This document shows, in pieces, positions 47,543 through 53,060 of a stretch of 53,060 bases of DNA. The stretch covers positions 1 through 53,060 of the IMG/VR virus record IMGVR_UViG_3300027554_000056. One strand, written 5' to 3'. A program made the translations under genes and the position numbers. Within the stretch, counting starts at the first letter, position 1. The number at the start of each line of letters is the position of its first letter. Under the pieces are notes generated by a model. The model did not search any database and was not told where the DNA came from. It was given only the letters and a program-made list of their open reading frames with translations. This DNA is from a virus.

Positions 47543-48313
47543 ATGACCAATATCAATAGTAGTGTGCGCGAGTTACTTGCGCCAGAAGAAAAACGCCATT
47601 TATCCTTTATTAAGTACGCATGCGTCGCTGTGTCGCTCATGCAGGCCGGTTCTGTTGTATGGGCCAAAGCTGCCACCACATTTGAACTAGCTTGGTTCGT
47701 TGGGGCAGTGGGGGTGATCCTGATTGCATCGCTTGCTCTGACTGTTGTCGCTGAGCGCAACTGGGAGGCGGGCAGATATGGCCGAATGTTTCTCTGTGTT
47801 CTAGCTGTGATACTCATCGAGCGCACATCAATTCAATTGTCACTTACTGCCATGGATAGCCGAGAGGTGAGCACAGTGCGTCAGGAGACACTCGACAGCC
47901 CTGAATACAAAGAAGCTCAAGCCAACATCGAGCAATACAACGCTGACCTGGTGTTCTGGAAGCAGGTCGTTGCAAACGCCTGTGCTGGCTGCAGGACCGA
48001 TCGAGAGCAAGCCCAGGCAAACGTCCGAACGATCACAGCCCAGCGCGATGCTGAGCGTGTACGTCGCGACGGCTTAAAGGTATCAACTGCTGAGATCAGC
48101 GCTGACAATGTATCCGAATCATTCTTTGGTCAATCATCGACCGATCTTTGGAAGGTTATGGCGTGGGCGCTGTCGATCGTTCCGCACTTGATCACACTGG
48201 GTTCGGCTCGAGTTGGCTTACCATCTGGTGATACTCCTAAATCTAAAGCAAAGCCGGCATCGAGGGTGACCAGAAAAAAGTCGAGAGCCCGGCCGAAGTT
48301 GCAAGCGGTGTAG
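47543..48313 (+). CDS. Four-helix membrane protein with coiled coil (256 aa)
   Basis: ATG at 47543, with CGGAGCGATC before it. Hydrophobic segments at about 25-42, 47-67, 78-97 and 210-232 (VMAWALSIVPHLITLGSARV) flank a long cytoplasmic or periplasmic loop (105-190) containing helical, charged repeats (TVRQETLDSPEYKEAQANIE, AQANVRTITAQRDAERVRRD) and a CAGC pair. The C-terminal tail is basic (KSKAKPASRVTRKKSRARPK). A slippery A AAA AAG at 48274-48280 would replace the last ten residues with a 75-residue extension. Family not recognised. Confidence 0.7.
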   Translation: MTNINSSVRELLAPEEKRHLSFIKYACVAVSLMQAGSVVWAKAATTFELAWFVGAVGVILIASLALTVVAERNWEAGRYGRMFLCVLAVILIERTSIQLSLTAMDSREVSTVRQETLDSPEYKEAQANIEQYNADLVFWKQVVANACAGCRTDREQAQANVRTITAQRDAERVRRDGLKVSTAEISADNVSESFFGQSSTDLWKVMAWALSIVPHLITLGSARVGLPSGDTPKSKAKPASRVTRKKSRARPKLQAV

Positions 48314-48507
48314 ATTCAGACCTTGCCGATGTCATAGCGAGAGCAGAGCGCGACATCGAGAACGGTGAAGTTGAATCGTTAACCTTGAAGTTTGCGCGTA
48401 ACCGGTACCGGATAAACGCAAACGATGCCCAGAGGCTCAGGGCGGCGTTGTTAGAATCACATCACTTGGTAGTCGCGTCAGGCAATAGATACTTGTCAGC
48501 GGCTTAA
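47543..48507 (+). CDS. Probable -1 frameshift product of the membrane gene (321 aa)
   Basis: Slippage at A AAA AAG (48274-48280) continues in the -1 frame from 48280 to a TAA at 48505-48507 and adds 75 residues. The extension is clearly protein-like: DLADVIARAERDIENGEVES, then FARNRYRINANDAQRLRAAL and LLESHHLVVASGNRYLSAA, a winged-helix-like layout. No normal start codon occurs in this frame before TTG 48384, and the last stop in the frame (48244) lies before the slip site. GAGGG at 48262-48266 sits seven bases before the heptamer, as in dnaX. Confidence 0.7.
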
Positions 48508-48514
48508 TACGACG

Positions 48515-48545
48515 GCTCACCCTTATTGCATGGGTGGGCTATTTT
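48515..48545 (+). terminator. Terminator after the frameshift gene
   Basis: GCTCACCC and GGGTGGGC pair (one G-U) over a 9-base loop, followed by TATTTT. It starts eight bases after the extended-frame stop, which supports that frame being the real end of the gene. It also separates the late operon from the convergent leftward operon. Confidence 0.8.
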
Positions 48546-48564
48546 GATTCCTCGTTATTCAGGT

Positions 48565-48651
48565 TTAAAGTTCCAGCGTATCAACATAATGTTGCCCGTC
48601 GATGTTGTTCTTGTCTTGATAGACTTTGTAAAATACGATTTTATCGGTCAT
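48565..48651 (-). CDS. Very small protein, last gene of the leftward operon (28 aa)
   Basis: ATG at 48651 with AAGGAG about ten bases upstream. The peptide begins MTDKIVFYKVYQDKNN and ends YVDTLEL; strand-rich and soluble. It lies 15 bases from the next upstream gene. The AAGGAGTC before it resembles the ribosome sites of two neighbours in the operon (AAGGAGTCACC and GGGGAGTCTAAATAGC). Role unknown. Confidence 0.5.
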   Translation of the reverse strand: MTDKIVFYKVYQDKNNIDGQHYVDTLEL

Positions 48652-48666
48652 TCTATTTAGACTCCT

Positions 48667-48867
48667 TTATGATCTTTTCTCAAACAAATTAGCTTCAGGA
48701 CCGCAAAGCGGAGTCACCGACAAAAAATCAGAATTGTCTTTCCGCATAATCTCGCATTCGACGTATTCAGTTTCTTTAACACCTCGAATTACTCTCATTT
48801 TTAATTTGCAACAATCCATAAGCATAATTGAAGTGTGATGCTTGCAGTCAGTGCAAGATATTTTCAT
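48667..48867 (-). CDS. Cysteine-rich small protein (66 aa)
   Basis: ATG at 48867 with AAGGAGTC upstream and ATGA overlap with the previous gene. Cysteines occur as CTDCKHH and DCCKLKMR near the start, then ECEIMRKD and PLCGPE; with the two histidines this suggests one or two zinc sites. A short beta strand (RVIRGVKETEYVECEIM) follows. Second last in the leftward operon. Function unknown. Confidence 0.65.
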   Translation of the reverse strand: MKISCTDCKHHTSIMLMDCCKLKMRVIRGVKETEYVECEIMRKDNSDFLSVTPLCGPEANLFEKRS

Positions 48868-49142
48868 GGTGACTCCTTTACGGGTGTTAGTTTTTGCGCG
48901 AAGTATCTCAGCGCCTTGCGTATGTGCGGAGTGCCGTCAGCGTAGCCCATGTTGCCGTGCGTCTTTCCATCTGACACGGTGCCCATCCATTCACCTTCCA
49001 TTTTTGCATCAGTATGGCCGAACACAGAAACACTACGACCATCGGGCAATTGCGCAACGGCTTGCACCCAGTCGGCATCTTCTTCGTTGCCGTGCTGAAC
49101 GTTCCAAGCTAAACCGCCTTCACTTGTAGGTATTGTTGCCAT
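48864..49142 (-). CDS. Hypothetical protein (92 aa)
   Basis: ATG at 49142 follows GGGGAGTCTAAATAGC. A soluble protein with ADWVQAVAQLPDGRSVSVFG and a DGKTHGNMGYADGTPHIRKALR stretch, ending in a helix. It overlaps the next gene by four bases. No family recognised; a candidate for a host-takeover or anti-defence role only by its operon. Confidence 0.6.
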   Translation of the reverse strand: MATIPTSEGGLAWNVQHGNEEDADWVQAVAQLPDGRSVSVFGHTDAKMEGEWMGTVSDGKTHGNMGYADGTPHIRKALRYFAQKLTPVKESP

Positions 49143-49143
49143 G

Positions 49144-49359
49144 CTATTTAGACTCCCCAATGATAGGTTTGTTTGTTCCGTTGAATTTGCCCATGCGAAC
49201 CTTAGTAGCGCATGGGACATCTGATAATCCGAATAAGGCGTTAGCGAAATTATCCAGTGAAAGCTCTGCATTGATTGATCTATCCGGCAAGCGAATAGTT
49301 ACGCGGATACAATTATCTGTCGCGACCATTTTCGTTATAGTTATAGTTCCATCGCTCAT
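49144..49359 (-). CDS. Hypothetical protein (71 aa)
   Basis: ATG at 49359 overlaps the stop of the helix-turn-helix gene (ATGA). The protein is beta-rich at the N-terminus (DGTITITKMVATDNCIRVTI) and helical after (SLDNFANALFGLSDVPCATK). A ribosome site AAAAAGAA lies before it. Function unknown; coupled to the regulator genes upstream. Confidence 0.6.
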   Translation of the reverse strand: MSDGTITITKMVATDNCIRVTIRLPDRSINAELSLDNFANALFGLSDVPCATKVRMGKFNGTNKPIIGESK

Positions 49360-49510
49360 TTCTTTTTACTCTGCTCGTCTTCATACTGTTTCAATCGGCG
49401 CGTGATCGTTTGAACATGCACCTCGTATTTTTTAGCGGCTGCGATGTCATGCCGATGTAGATAACACCGCCATTCAAGACAATATCGTAAACACACGCTT
49501 TCTTATTCAT
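49356..49510 (-). pseudogene. Helix-turn-helix gene split by a -1 shift (about 51 codons)
   Basis: The ATG at 49510 overlaps the upstream stop (ATGA), but its frame (MNKKACVYDIVLNGG) ends at 49391. In the -1 frame the sequence YLHRHDIAAAKKYEVHVQTI then TRRLKQYEDEQSKKK is a clear helix-turn-helix end and stops at 49356 in ATGA overlap with the next gene. Both ends fit the operon only if one base is skipped near GGCGGTGTTATC (around 49470). So it is a frameshift mutation, a sequencing slip or a recoding event. A GTG at 49496 could also start the second frame alone (46 aa). Confidence 0.6.
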
Positions 49511-49698
49511 TTCTTACGCCTCTTAATCCGCTTGATTTCTTTTTTAATTAGCATTTTTACCCAACCTGAGAATGTGTAGCCTTCTGATTTTGCAGCGTTC
49601 TTACCTTCTTGTAAATCATCTTCGCTGAACTTAATATAAGAACCTGTTTCCTGCTTATCTTCAACAGCTGGACGGCCTCGTTTCTTCTTATTCGTCAT
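49507..49698 (-). CDS. Ribbon-helix-helix-like regulator (63 aa)
   Basis: First gene of the leftward operon. ATG at 49698; the promoter just upstream would start transcription at about this codon, so the message is probably leaderless. The basic N-terminus (TNKKKRGRPAVEDKQE) is followed by a strand (GSYIKFSEDD) and two helices (LQEGKNAAKSEG, FSGWVKMLIKKEIKR), the Arc/CopG layout. It probably represses its own promoter through the palindrome there. Confidence 0.65.
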   Translation of the reverse strand: MTNKKKRGRPAVEDKQETGSYIKFSEDDLQEGKNAAKSEGYTFSGWVKMLIKKEIKRIKRRKK

Positions 49699-49703
49699 AT
49701 TTT

Positions 49704-49734
49704 AAGTATATACTTTATTACTTGCAAAGGTCAA
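49704..49734 (-). promoter_or_regulatory. Promoter and operator of the leftward operon
   Basis: On the minus strand TTGACC (49734-49729), 18 bases, TATACT (49710-49705). The 12-base perfect palindrome AAGTATATACTT (49704-49715) covers the -10 box and its upstream edge, a natural site for autorepression by the regulator gene 6 bases away. The start of transcription would fall at the ATG. Confidence 0.7.
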
Positions 49735-50164
49735 GAATTGTTGTTATTCTGGCTACATCAAATCGCTGCGGTTGGCTGGCTGGCCTGTAGTAAAACAATC
49801 GATTTTGTGTGCGCGGAAGGCAGCTATGCGCACACCCTTAGCTATTAGAGGTATCAGGTTGGAACGTCGGAGGCCGGTAAGATAGCAGCGATGCGAGGGG
49901 CGTAACTATTCTCTTAGTATTCGCGGACGTGACAAGTCGGGAGAGACCGGCACCTAACAACATTAAGGCCAGTTGACAAATAGAGAGAATTTTCTTGTTT
50001 GGTTGCGCGGCTTACGTTGCAACCAAAACCGAAATTAGACGATATTTGTCAACCTACATAACCAACGCACTCTCAAACTTTTGTTTTTGAGCCGAAATGA
50101 CATCAAACTTTATTTGATAGTCGATTAAAGTTTGAGACAACATAACCCACGCACGGAGAAACTA
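49735..50164. repeat. Gene-free region with nested inverted and direct repeats
   Basis: About 430 bases without a credible gene. From left: hairpin GTGTGCGC/GCGCACAC (49807-49835, 13-base loop); long-range pair GCCGGT (49873-49878) and ACCGGC (49946-49951) enclosing a GC-rich, RNA-like stretch; outer repeat GTTGACAAATA/TATTTGTCAAC (49972-50053) enclosing TTTGGTTGC/GCAACCAAA; then TCTCAAACTTT/AAAGTTTGAGA (50071-50137) enclosing ATCAAA/TTTGAT. Each of the last two blocks is followed by ACATAACC(A/C)ACGCAC (50056-50070, 50140-50154). It is a candidate for structured RNA, recombination or regulatory sites. Confidence 0.65.
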
Positions 50165-50398
50165 ATGGTAGTCAAAGAGCTAATAGATAAGCTATCTAAA
50201 TTGAACCCTGACTTGCTGGTTGCTTTCTCCTATGACGGCAAACGATCAGAAGTATGCGACCCGATAGAAGGTGTTAATTCCGAGCCAGTACCTTTGCATT
50301 GGGCGACTAACGACAATGGTGGTGAAAGCCTGTCTTTTGAAGATACCGACGAACACGGAAACGAGCCGCTTTTGGTCGCTACCATTTACACCTCATAA
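50165..50398 (+). CDS. Conserved small phage protein (77 aa)
   Basis: ATG at 50165, eight bases after CACGGAGAA. Typical small-accessory look: VVKELIDKLSKLNPDLLVAF, then the SYDGKRSEVCDPIEG strand and FEDTDEHGNEPLLVATIY. First of a row of small genes on the plus strand. Soluble and acidic; function unknown. Confidence 0.65.
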   Translation: MVVKELIDKLSKLNPDLLVAFSYDGKRSEVCDPIEGVNSEPVPLHWATNDNGGESLSFEDTDEHGNEPLLVATIYTS

Positions 50399-50412
50399 CC
50401 CCCGGACGAACA

Positions 50413-50829
50413 ATGCAGCCATACGCAGAAGATTTGAACTACTGGAAAACGTCCAAGCAATCACCTGGACACTTTCTCGAAAAGGCCTCTGAGTTTCTTA
50501 TTGCCAATGGTGCTGAGGTGCGTACTACTGCCAAAGGAACGAATAACGGGCAAGCTGCATACCTGATCGAATTTGCTGTTGATGGCGATAGGTTCCGCAT
50601 TGTTTGGCCTGTATTGGAATCATCTGCCGGCAACGTTAAAGCTGCTGAAAGACAAGCGGCGACAATGTTGTATTACGACGTTAAGAGTCGCGCTATCCGT
50701 CTAGCGATTGGTGGTGCTCGAACAGCGTACTTTGAGTTTCTTATGCTGCCCGATGGTCGCACAATGGGCGAGCTGGCATCGAACGCAATAACGGACGCCG
50801 CTCGACTGCTTCCTTCGCCTCAACATTAA
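50413..50829 (+). CDS. Hypothetical accessory protein (138 aa)
   Basis: ATG at 50413 with CCGGACGAA before it as a weak ribosome site. The protein has a helical start (YAEDLNYWKTSKQSPGHFLE), a beta core (YLIEFAVDGDRFRIVWPVLE) and a long helix (GNVKAAERQAATMLYYDVKS) with a KSRAIRLAIGGARTAYFEFLML end. It resembles small phage proteins of unknown role. Second of the small-gene row. Confidence 0.6.
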   Translation: MQPYAEDLNYWKTSKQSPGHFLEKASEFLIANGAEVRTTAKGTNNGQAAYLIEFAVDGDRFRIVWPVLESSAGNVKAAERQAATMLYYDVKSRAIRLAIGGARTAYFEFLMLPDGRTMGELASNAITDAARLLPSPQH

Positions 50830-50853
50830 CCCCACTTAACCGGATAATCGAAC

Positions 50854-51201
50854 ATGCCTGAATCTGAAGTTACATTTTTTGGCCAAAGAGCCAAGGTTAA
50901 TTGCGATGGCAACTGCGCTAAAGCATGGGGCATTGCTGCACGACCGAGAGAGCAATTGTCAGACGATGTGGATGACATTGTTTATCTGTCTGATGGCGAG
51001 TTGGGTGACGCTCCTGCCGATCCAGAAACTTACGAGGGTACTTTTGCCAAGCCATTAAGCGTTTCTGATTTTCCAAACAAATGGTGTACTCGGCAATGCG
51101 AGCGAAGTAACATTTCAGAGCCAGATCATTACGACAGACCACTGGAAATCAAGCGATGGGATAAGCGTGTTTTTAACCAGCCACACAAACATCAACATTA
51201 A
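50854..51201 (+). CDS. Cysteine-containing accessory protein (115 aa)
   Basis: ATG at 50854 after CCGGATAATCGAAC. Two C-x3-C pairs (NCDGNCAKAWG near residue 17 and KWCTRQCERS near 86) suggest a zinc site. The middle is acidic (SDDVDDIVYLSDGELGDAP) and the end His-rich (NQPHKHQH). It resembles phage proteins of unknown role. Third of the small-gene row. Confidence 0.6.
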   Translation: MPESEVTFFGQRAKVNCDGNCAKAWGIAARPREQLSDDVDDIVYLSDGELGDAPADPETYEGTFAKPLSVSDFPNKWCTRQCERSNISEPDHYDRPLEIKRWDKRVFNQPHKHQH

Positions 51202-51224
51202 GCCCCCCCCACACCGGATAAGCT

Positions 51225-51434
51225 ATGACAGATCGAGAATGGACAAGGGCTAATATGCTTGGCCCGCAAATACCAGATGAAATGGCTGCAAACATGGTGC
51301 GAATGCTTTTCCGCGACCAGCTAGACCATGAATTTGTCTGCACATTAGCGCGTGACAGAATCAGAGTTTTGATGGCTGAAAAAGATTCCCTTGAAAAGCA
51401 GTTGCAGGCCATTGCAGCTAGAGCCGATCATTAA
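51225..51434 (+). CDS. Hypothetical accessory protein (69 aa)
   Basis: ATG at 51225 after CCGGATAAGCT. Helical protein: MTDREWTRANMLGPQIPDEM, then MLFRDQLDHEFVCTLARDRI and a coiled-coil-like end (LMAEKDSLEKQLQAIAARAD). Fourth of the small-gene row. No family recognised. Confidence 0.55.
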   Translation: MTDREWTRANMLGPQIPDEMAANMVRMLFRDQLDHEFVCTLARDRIRVLMAEKDSLEKQLQAIAARADH

Positions 51435-51441
51435 CCCCACT

Positions 51442-51642
51442 ATGAAACTGACAAAACAAATATGGATGTGCGAGAGCGGTGAACGCGTGGTTTCGTATTG
51501 CGTTGCTGGCGAGCCTTTAGCGCAAATTATTAGGCGCAGCACCAAGCGCACGTGGGACGTTGTATTTCCGCCTGAATCTGGCCGTGAAAACCTTCGAGGC
51601 TTTAAGTCGAAGTCACGCGCTGAAATGTATCTTACTGAATAG
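51442..51642 (+). CDS. Hypothetical accessory protein (66 aa)
   Basis: ATG at 51442, only eight bases after the previous stop and without a clear ribosome site. Beta-rich, basic protein: KLTKQIWMCESGERVVSYCV, then SAGEPLA-like and GRENLRGFKSKSRAEMYLTE end. Fifth of the small-gene row. Function unknown. Confidence 0.55.
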   Translation: MKLTKQIWMCESGERVVSYCVAGEPLAQIIRRSTKRTWDVVFPPESGRENLRGFKSKSRAEMYLTE

Positions 51643-51670
51643 CACCACCAATTCCGCACGGAGAATTTAA

Positions 51671-51865
51671 TTGACTGAGCGAAGATACTGCAAAACATGC
51701 AACCGAGAAACACTGCACGATATCAGCAATGGTAGAAAGTTCCATAGTGCACCTGAGAAGATATTCTTTGGACTTATCACATTTGGCATTGCGCTCGCAG
51801 CAGACGCAGCTTCCGCGCAGCCTTTTCGTCAGTGCCAAGTATGCGATACATATAGCCATTCGTAA
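51671..51865 (+). CDS. Small zinc-ribbon membrane protein (64 aa)
   Basis: TTG start at 51671 with CGCACGGAGAA upstream, the same ribosome-site block as before 50165. A CxxC pair at the start (RYCKTCNRETLH) and one at the end (QCQVCDTYSHS) flank a hydrophobic stretch (EKIFFGLITFGIALAADAAS), the layout of short zinc-ribbon membrane proteins. Sixth of the small-gene row. Confidence 0.65.
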   Translation: MTERRYCKTCNRETLHDISNGRKFHSAPEKIFFGLITFGIALAADAASAQPFRQCQVCDTYSHS

Positions 51866-51880
51866 ATCCCAAACAGCAAT

Positions 51881-52096
51881 ATGAACGCAGAACAAAAGCA
51901 GGTCGAAAAAGAGAAAAAACAACTGCTTCGCGTGATGTTGAGAAAACCACATGAACCAATAACCGAATGGAACAAAACTCTCGGCTGGGTCAATTCCAAA
52001 AATAATGTCGATCAGACCAAGATCAATAAACGACTAAAACAACTTGAAGCCGATGGCTTGGTGGTTCAGATCGGTCACCGGTATGTGGTCAAGTAA
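51881..52096 (+). CDS. Small winged-helix-like protein (71 aa)
   Basis: ATG at 51881. Charged helical start (NAEQKQVEKEKKQLLRVMLR), then EWNKTLGWVNSKNNVDQTKI and NKRLKQLEADGLVVQIGHRY, which resemble a winged-helix end (recognition helix and wing with GHRY). It is probably DNA-binding. No ribosome site stands out. Last of the small-gene row before dinD. Confidence 0.6.
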   Translation: MNAEQKQVEKEKKQLLRVMLRKPHEPITEWNKTLGWVNSKNNVDQTKINKRLKQLEADGLVVQIGHRYVVK

Positions 52097-52205
52097 AGCT
52101 AATTCAATGCGCTGTAGATCATAACTGACTAGTATGGTGCACTGATCATAAGCAGTCGAGCTGTTACACTTGTCCGAATACCAATCAATACAGGGGTAGT
52201 CAGAT

Positions 52206-53060
52206 ATGACCGATACAGGCGATATTGACCTGAACAGCGTCGACGTTTTTCATTTTGAAGACGAACTTCTCAGCTTTAACGATCTCTCGCAGGAGAACGG
52301 TTTTACTTTTTGGTATGCGCGTGAGTACATGGCCATGCTCGGCTACGAGAATTTTACGCCATTTAAGAAGGCCATAAACAAGGCCATCGCCACGTGCATG
52401 ACTCTCGATATAGATGTGCAGAACAATTTCCAGCAGGTACAAACCGAGATTGATGGCAAGTCCTGCCCGGATTACAAGATGTCGCGGTTCGCTTGTTATC
52501 TGGTGGCGATGAATGGCGACACGAGTAAACTCGAAGTCGCCCGCGCCCAAGCCTATTTCGCTGCAACCGCCGAGACAATACGTCGTTATGTGGACGATAC
52601 TGATGAAGTCGAAAGAGTGCAGATTAGGGGTGAGATTTCTGAGCGTGAGAAAGGCCTGGGGGCTGCAGCAAAAAAAGCCGGAGTGCAGGGCCAAGGCTTC
52701 GCATTGTTCCACAACGCTGGCTATAGAGGCATGTATAACATGGACCTCAACAAGCTAAAGACCTACAAAGGCCTTAAGCAGAAAAATCGGTCTCTGCTTG
52801 ACTTTATGGGTAAAGAGGAACTCGCTGCAAATCTGTTCCGGGTCACTCAAACCGAATTGAAGATGAAGAGCGAAAATATCAAAGGCCAAGCAAGTGCAGA
52901 AGCTACGGCTGAGATTGTTGGCAAGCGAGTTCGTAAAGCCATGGTCGACATCAGCGGAACCAGGCCTGAGGACTTGAAATTAACGGGCGATATCAAGCAG
53001 GTCAAAACCTCTCTAAAGCAGACTGAAAAAGGTTTGAAGAAAATCGATTCGAGTGTGTAG
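52206..53060 (+). CDS. dinD: DinD-like DNA-damage-inducible protein (284 aa)
   Basis: Full-length match in look to the DinD/Bro-N-like group: ENGFTFWYAREYMAMLGYEN near residue 36, FQQVQTEIDGKSCPDYKMSRFACYLVAMNGD, the AQAYFAATAETIRRYVDDTD stretch, and the C-terminal KEELAANLFRVTQTE then HxxGREVRKAMVDISGTRPE-type end, here GKRVRKAMVDISGTRPEDL. In E. coli DinD is under LexA control and acts on RecA. No clear LexA box is visible here. ATG at 52206 after GGGGTAGTCAG; the stop is the last codon of the window. Confidence 0.88.
   Translation: MTDTGDIDLNSVDVFHFEDELLSFNDLSQENGFTFWYAREYMAMLGYENFTPFKKAINKAIATCMTLDIDVQNNFQQVQTEIDGKSCPDYKMSRFACYLVAMNGDTSKLEVARAQAYFAATAETIRRYVDDTDEVERVQIRGEISEREKGLGAAAKKAGVQGQGFALFHNAGYRGMYNMDLNKLKTYKGLKQKNRSLLDFMGKEELAANLFRVTQTELKMKSENIKGQASAEATAEIVGKRVRKAMVDISGTRPEDLKLTGDIKQVKTSLKQTEKGLKKIDSSV

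Noticed and set aside
49391-49510. GIY-YIG nuclease fragment (NGGVIYIGMT)
   Set aside because: The 39-residue frame ends at once, and the -1 frame gives a better helix-turn-helix end matching the operon junction.
49735-50164. Retron or diversity-generating element
   Set aside because: Inverted repeats would fit a retron RNA, but no reverse transcriptase gene or template/variable repeat pair is visible in the window.
52100-52205. LexA box upstream of dinD
   Set aside because: The closest match is CTG-N8-CAG, two bases too short for the gammaproteobacterial consensus.
1-53060. tRNA or rRNA genes
   Set aside because: No cloverleaf-like or T-arm motifs were noticed on reading; a covariance search would be needed for certainty.

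Overview
The window looks like one nearly complete lambdoid, long-tailed (siphovirus-type) prophage of a Gram-negative, most likely gammaproteobacterial, host. The evidence is a lambda-order packaging and head module (DUF1441/Nu1-like small terminase, GpA-type large terminase, gpW, portal, S49 protease with nested scaffold, D-like decoration protein, E-like capsid protein), a Z/U-like tail module, and a two-sided repressor region with three operators on each side. A CsrA homologue and a DinD homologue also suggest a gammaproteobacterial host, and a GH16-type glycanase in the tail suggests a polysaccharide-rich, perhaps marine, setting. The host itself is not identifiable from the sequence.

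Layout. 1-6.4 kb, minus strand: a translationally coupled leftward early operon, read from right to left as small unknown genes, csrA, two unknowns, xis, int, an adenine methylase, HNH endonuclease and several small proteins. 6.35-7.55 kb: immunity region with OL (three sites), a small membrane protein, an S24-type repressor, OR (three sites) and a Cro-like gene. 7.5-15 kb, plus strand: rightward early operon with a CII-like regulator, unknown phage genes, a DUF2303-like protein, a lambda-O-like initiator carrying nine iterons, an ASCH protein, a Ref-type nuclease joined to a RusA-like C-terminus, and a Q-like zinc-binding protein. 15.1-17.1 kb, minus strand: two moron-like genes. 17.2-20.7 kb: candidate late promoter, small lipoprotein, terminator, and a lysis region that includes a membrane-anchored M15 peptidase. 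20.8-24.7 kb: fibre and tailspike block placed before the packaging genes. 24.8-33.2 kb: packaging and head. 33.2-45.2 kb: tail, with a programmed frameshift in the tail-assembly chaperone gene, a tape measure, a GH16-like enzyme and a large tail-tip protein. 45.3-48.5 kb: second tailspike and a membrane protein with a probable -1 frameshift extension. 48.5-49.7 kb, minus strand: small leftward operon headed by a ribbon-helix-helix-like regulator. 49.7-50.15 kb: gene-free region full of inverted repeats. 50.2-53.06 kb: tandem small accessory genes and dinD.

How it works together. Repressor bound at OL and OR is expected to silence two matched promoters (both TTGCAT-N17-TATTNT). Leftward transcription gives excision and integration, DNA modification and CsrA; rightward transcription gives Cro, CII-like protein, replication from iterons inside the O-like gene, recombination functions and Q. 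Q would then allow the late operon to pass the terminators near 17.7 and 45.3 kb.

Most promising unexplained items: a dnaX-like -1 frameshift (A AAA AAG with an upstream GAGGG) that would fuse a winged-helix-like tail to a four-helix membrane protein (47543-48507), preceded by a leader with mutually exclusive hairpins; the nested inverted repeats and paired direct repeats at 49.97-50.15 kb next to a run of small genes; a leftward operon with leaderless promoter and palindromic operator; and the GH16 tail enzyme.
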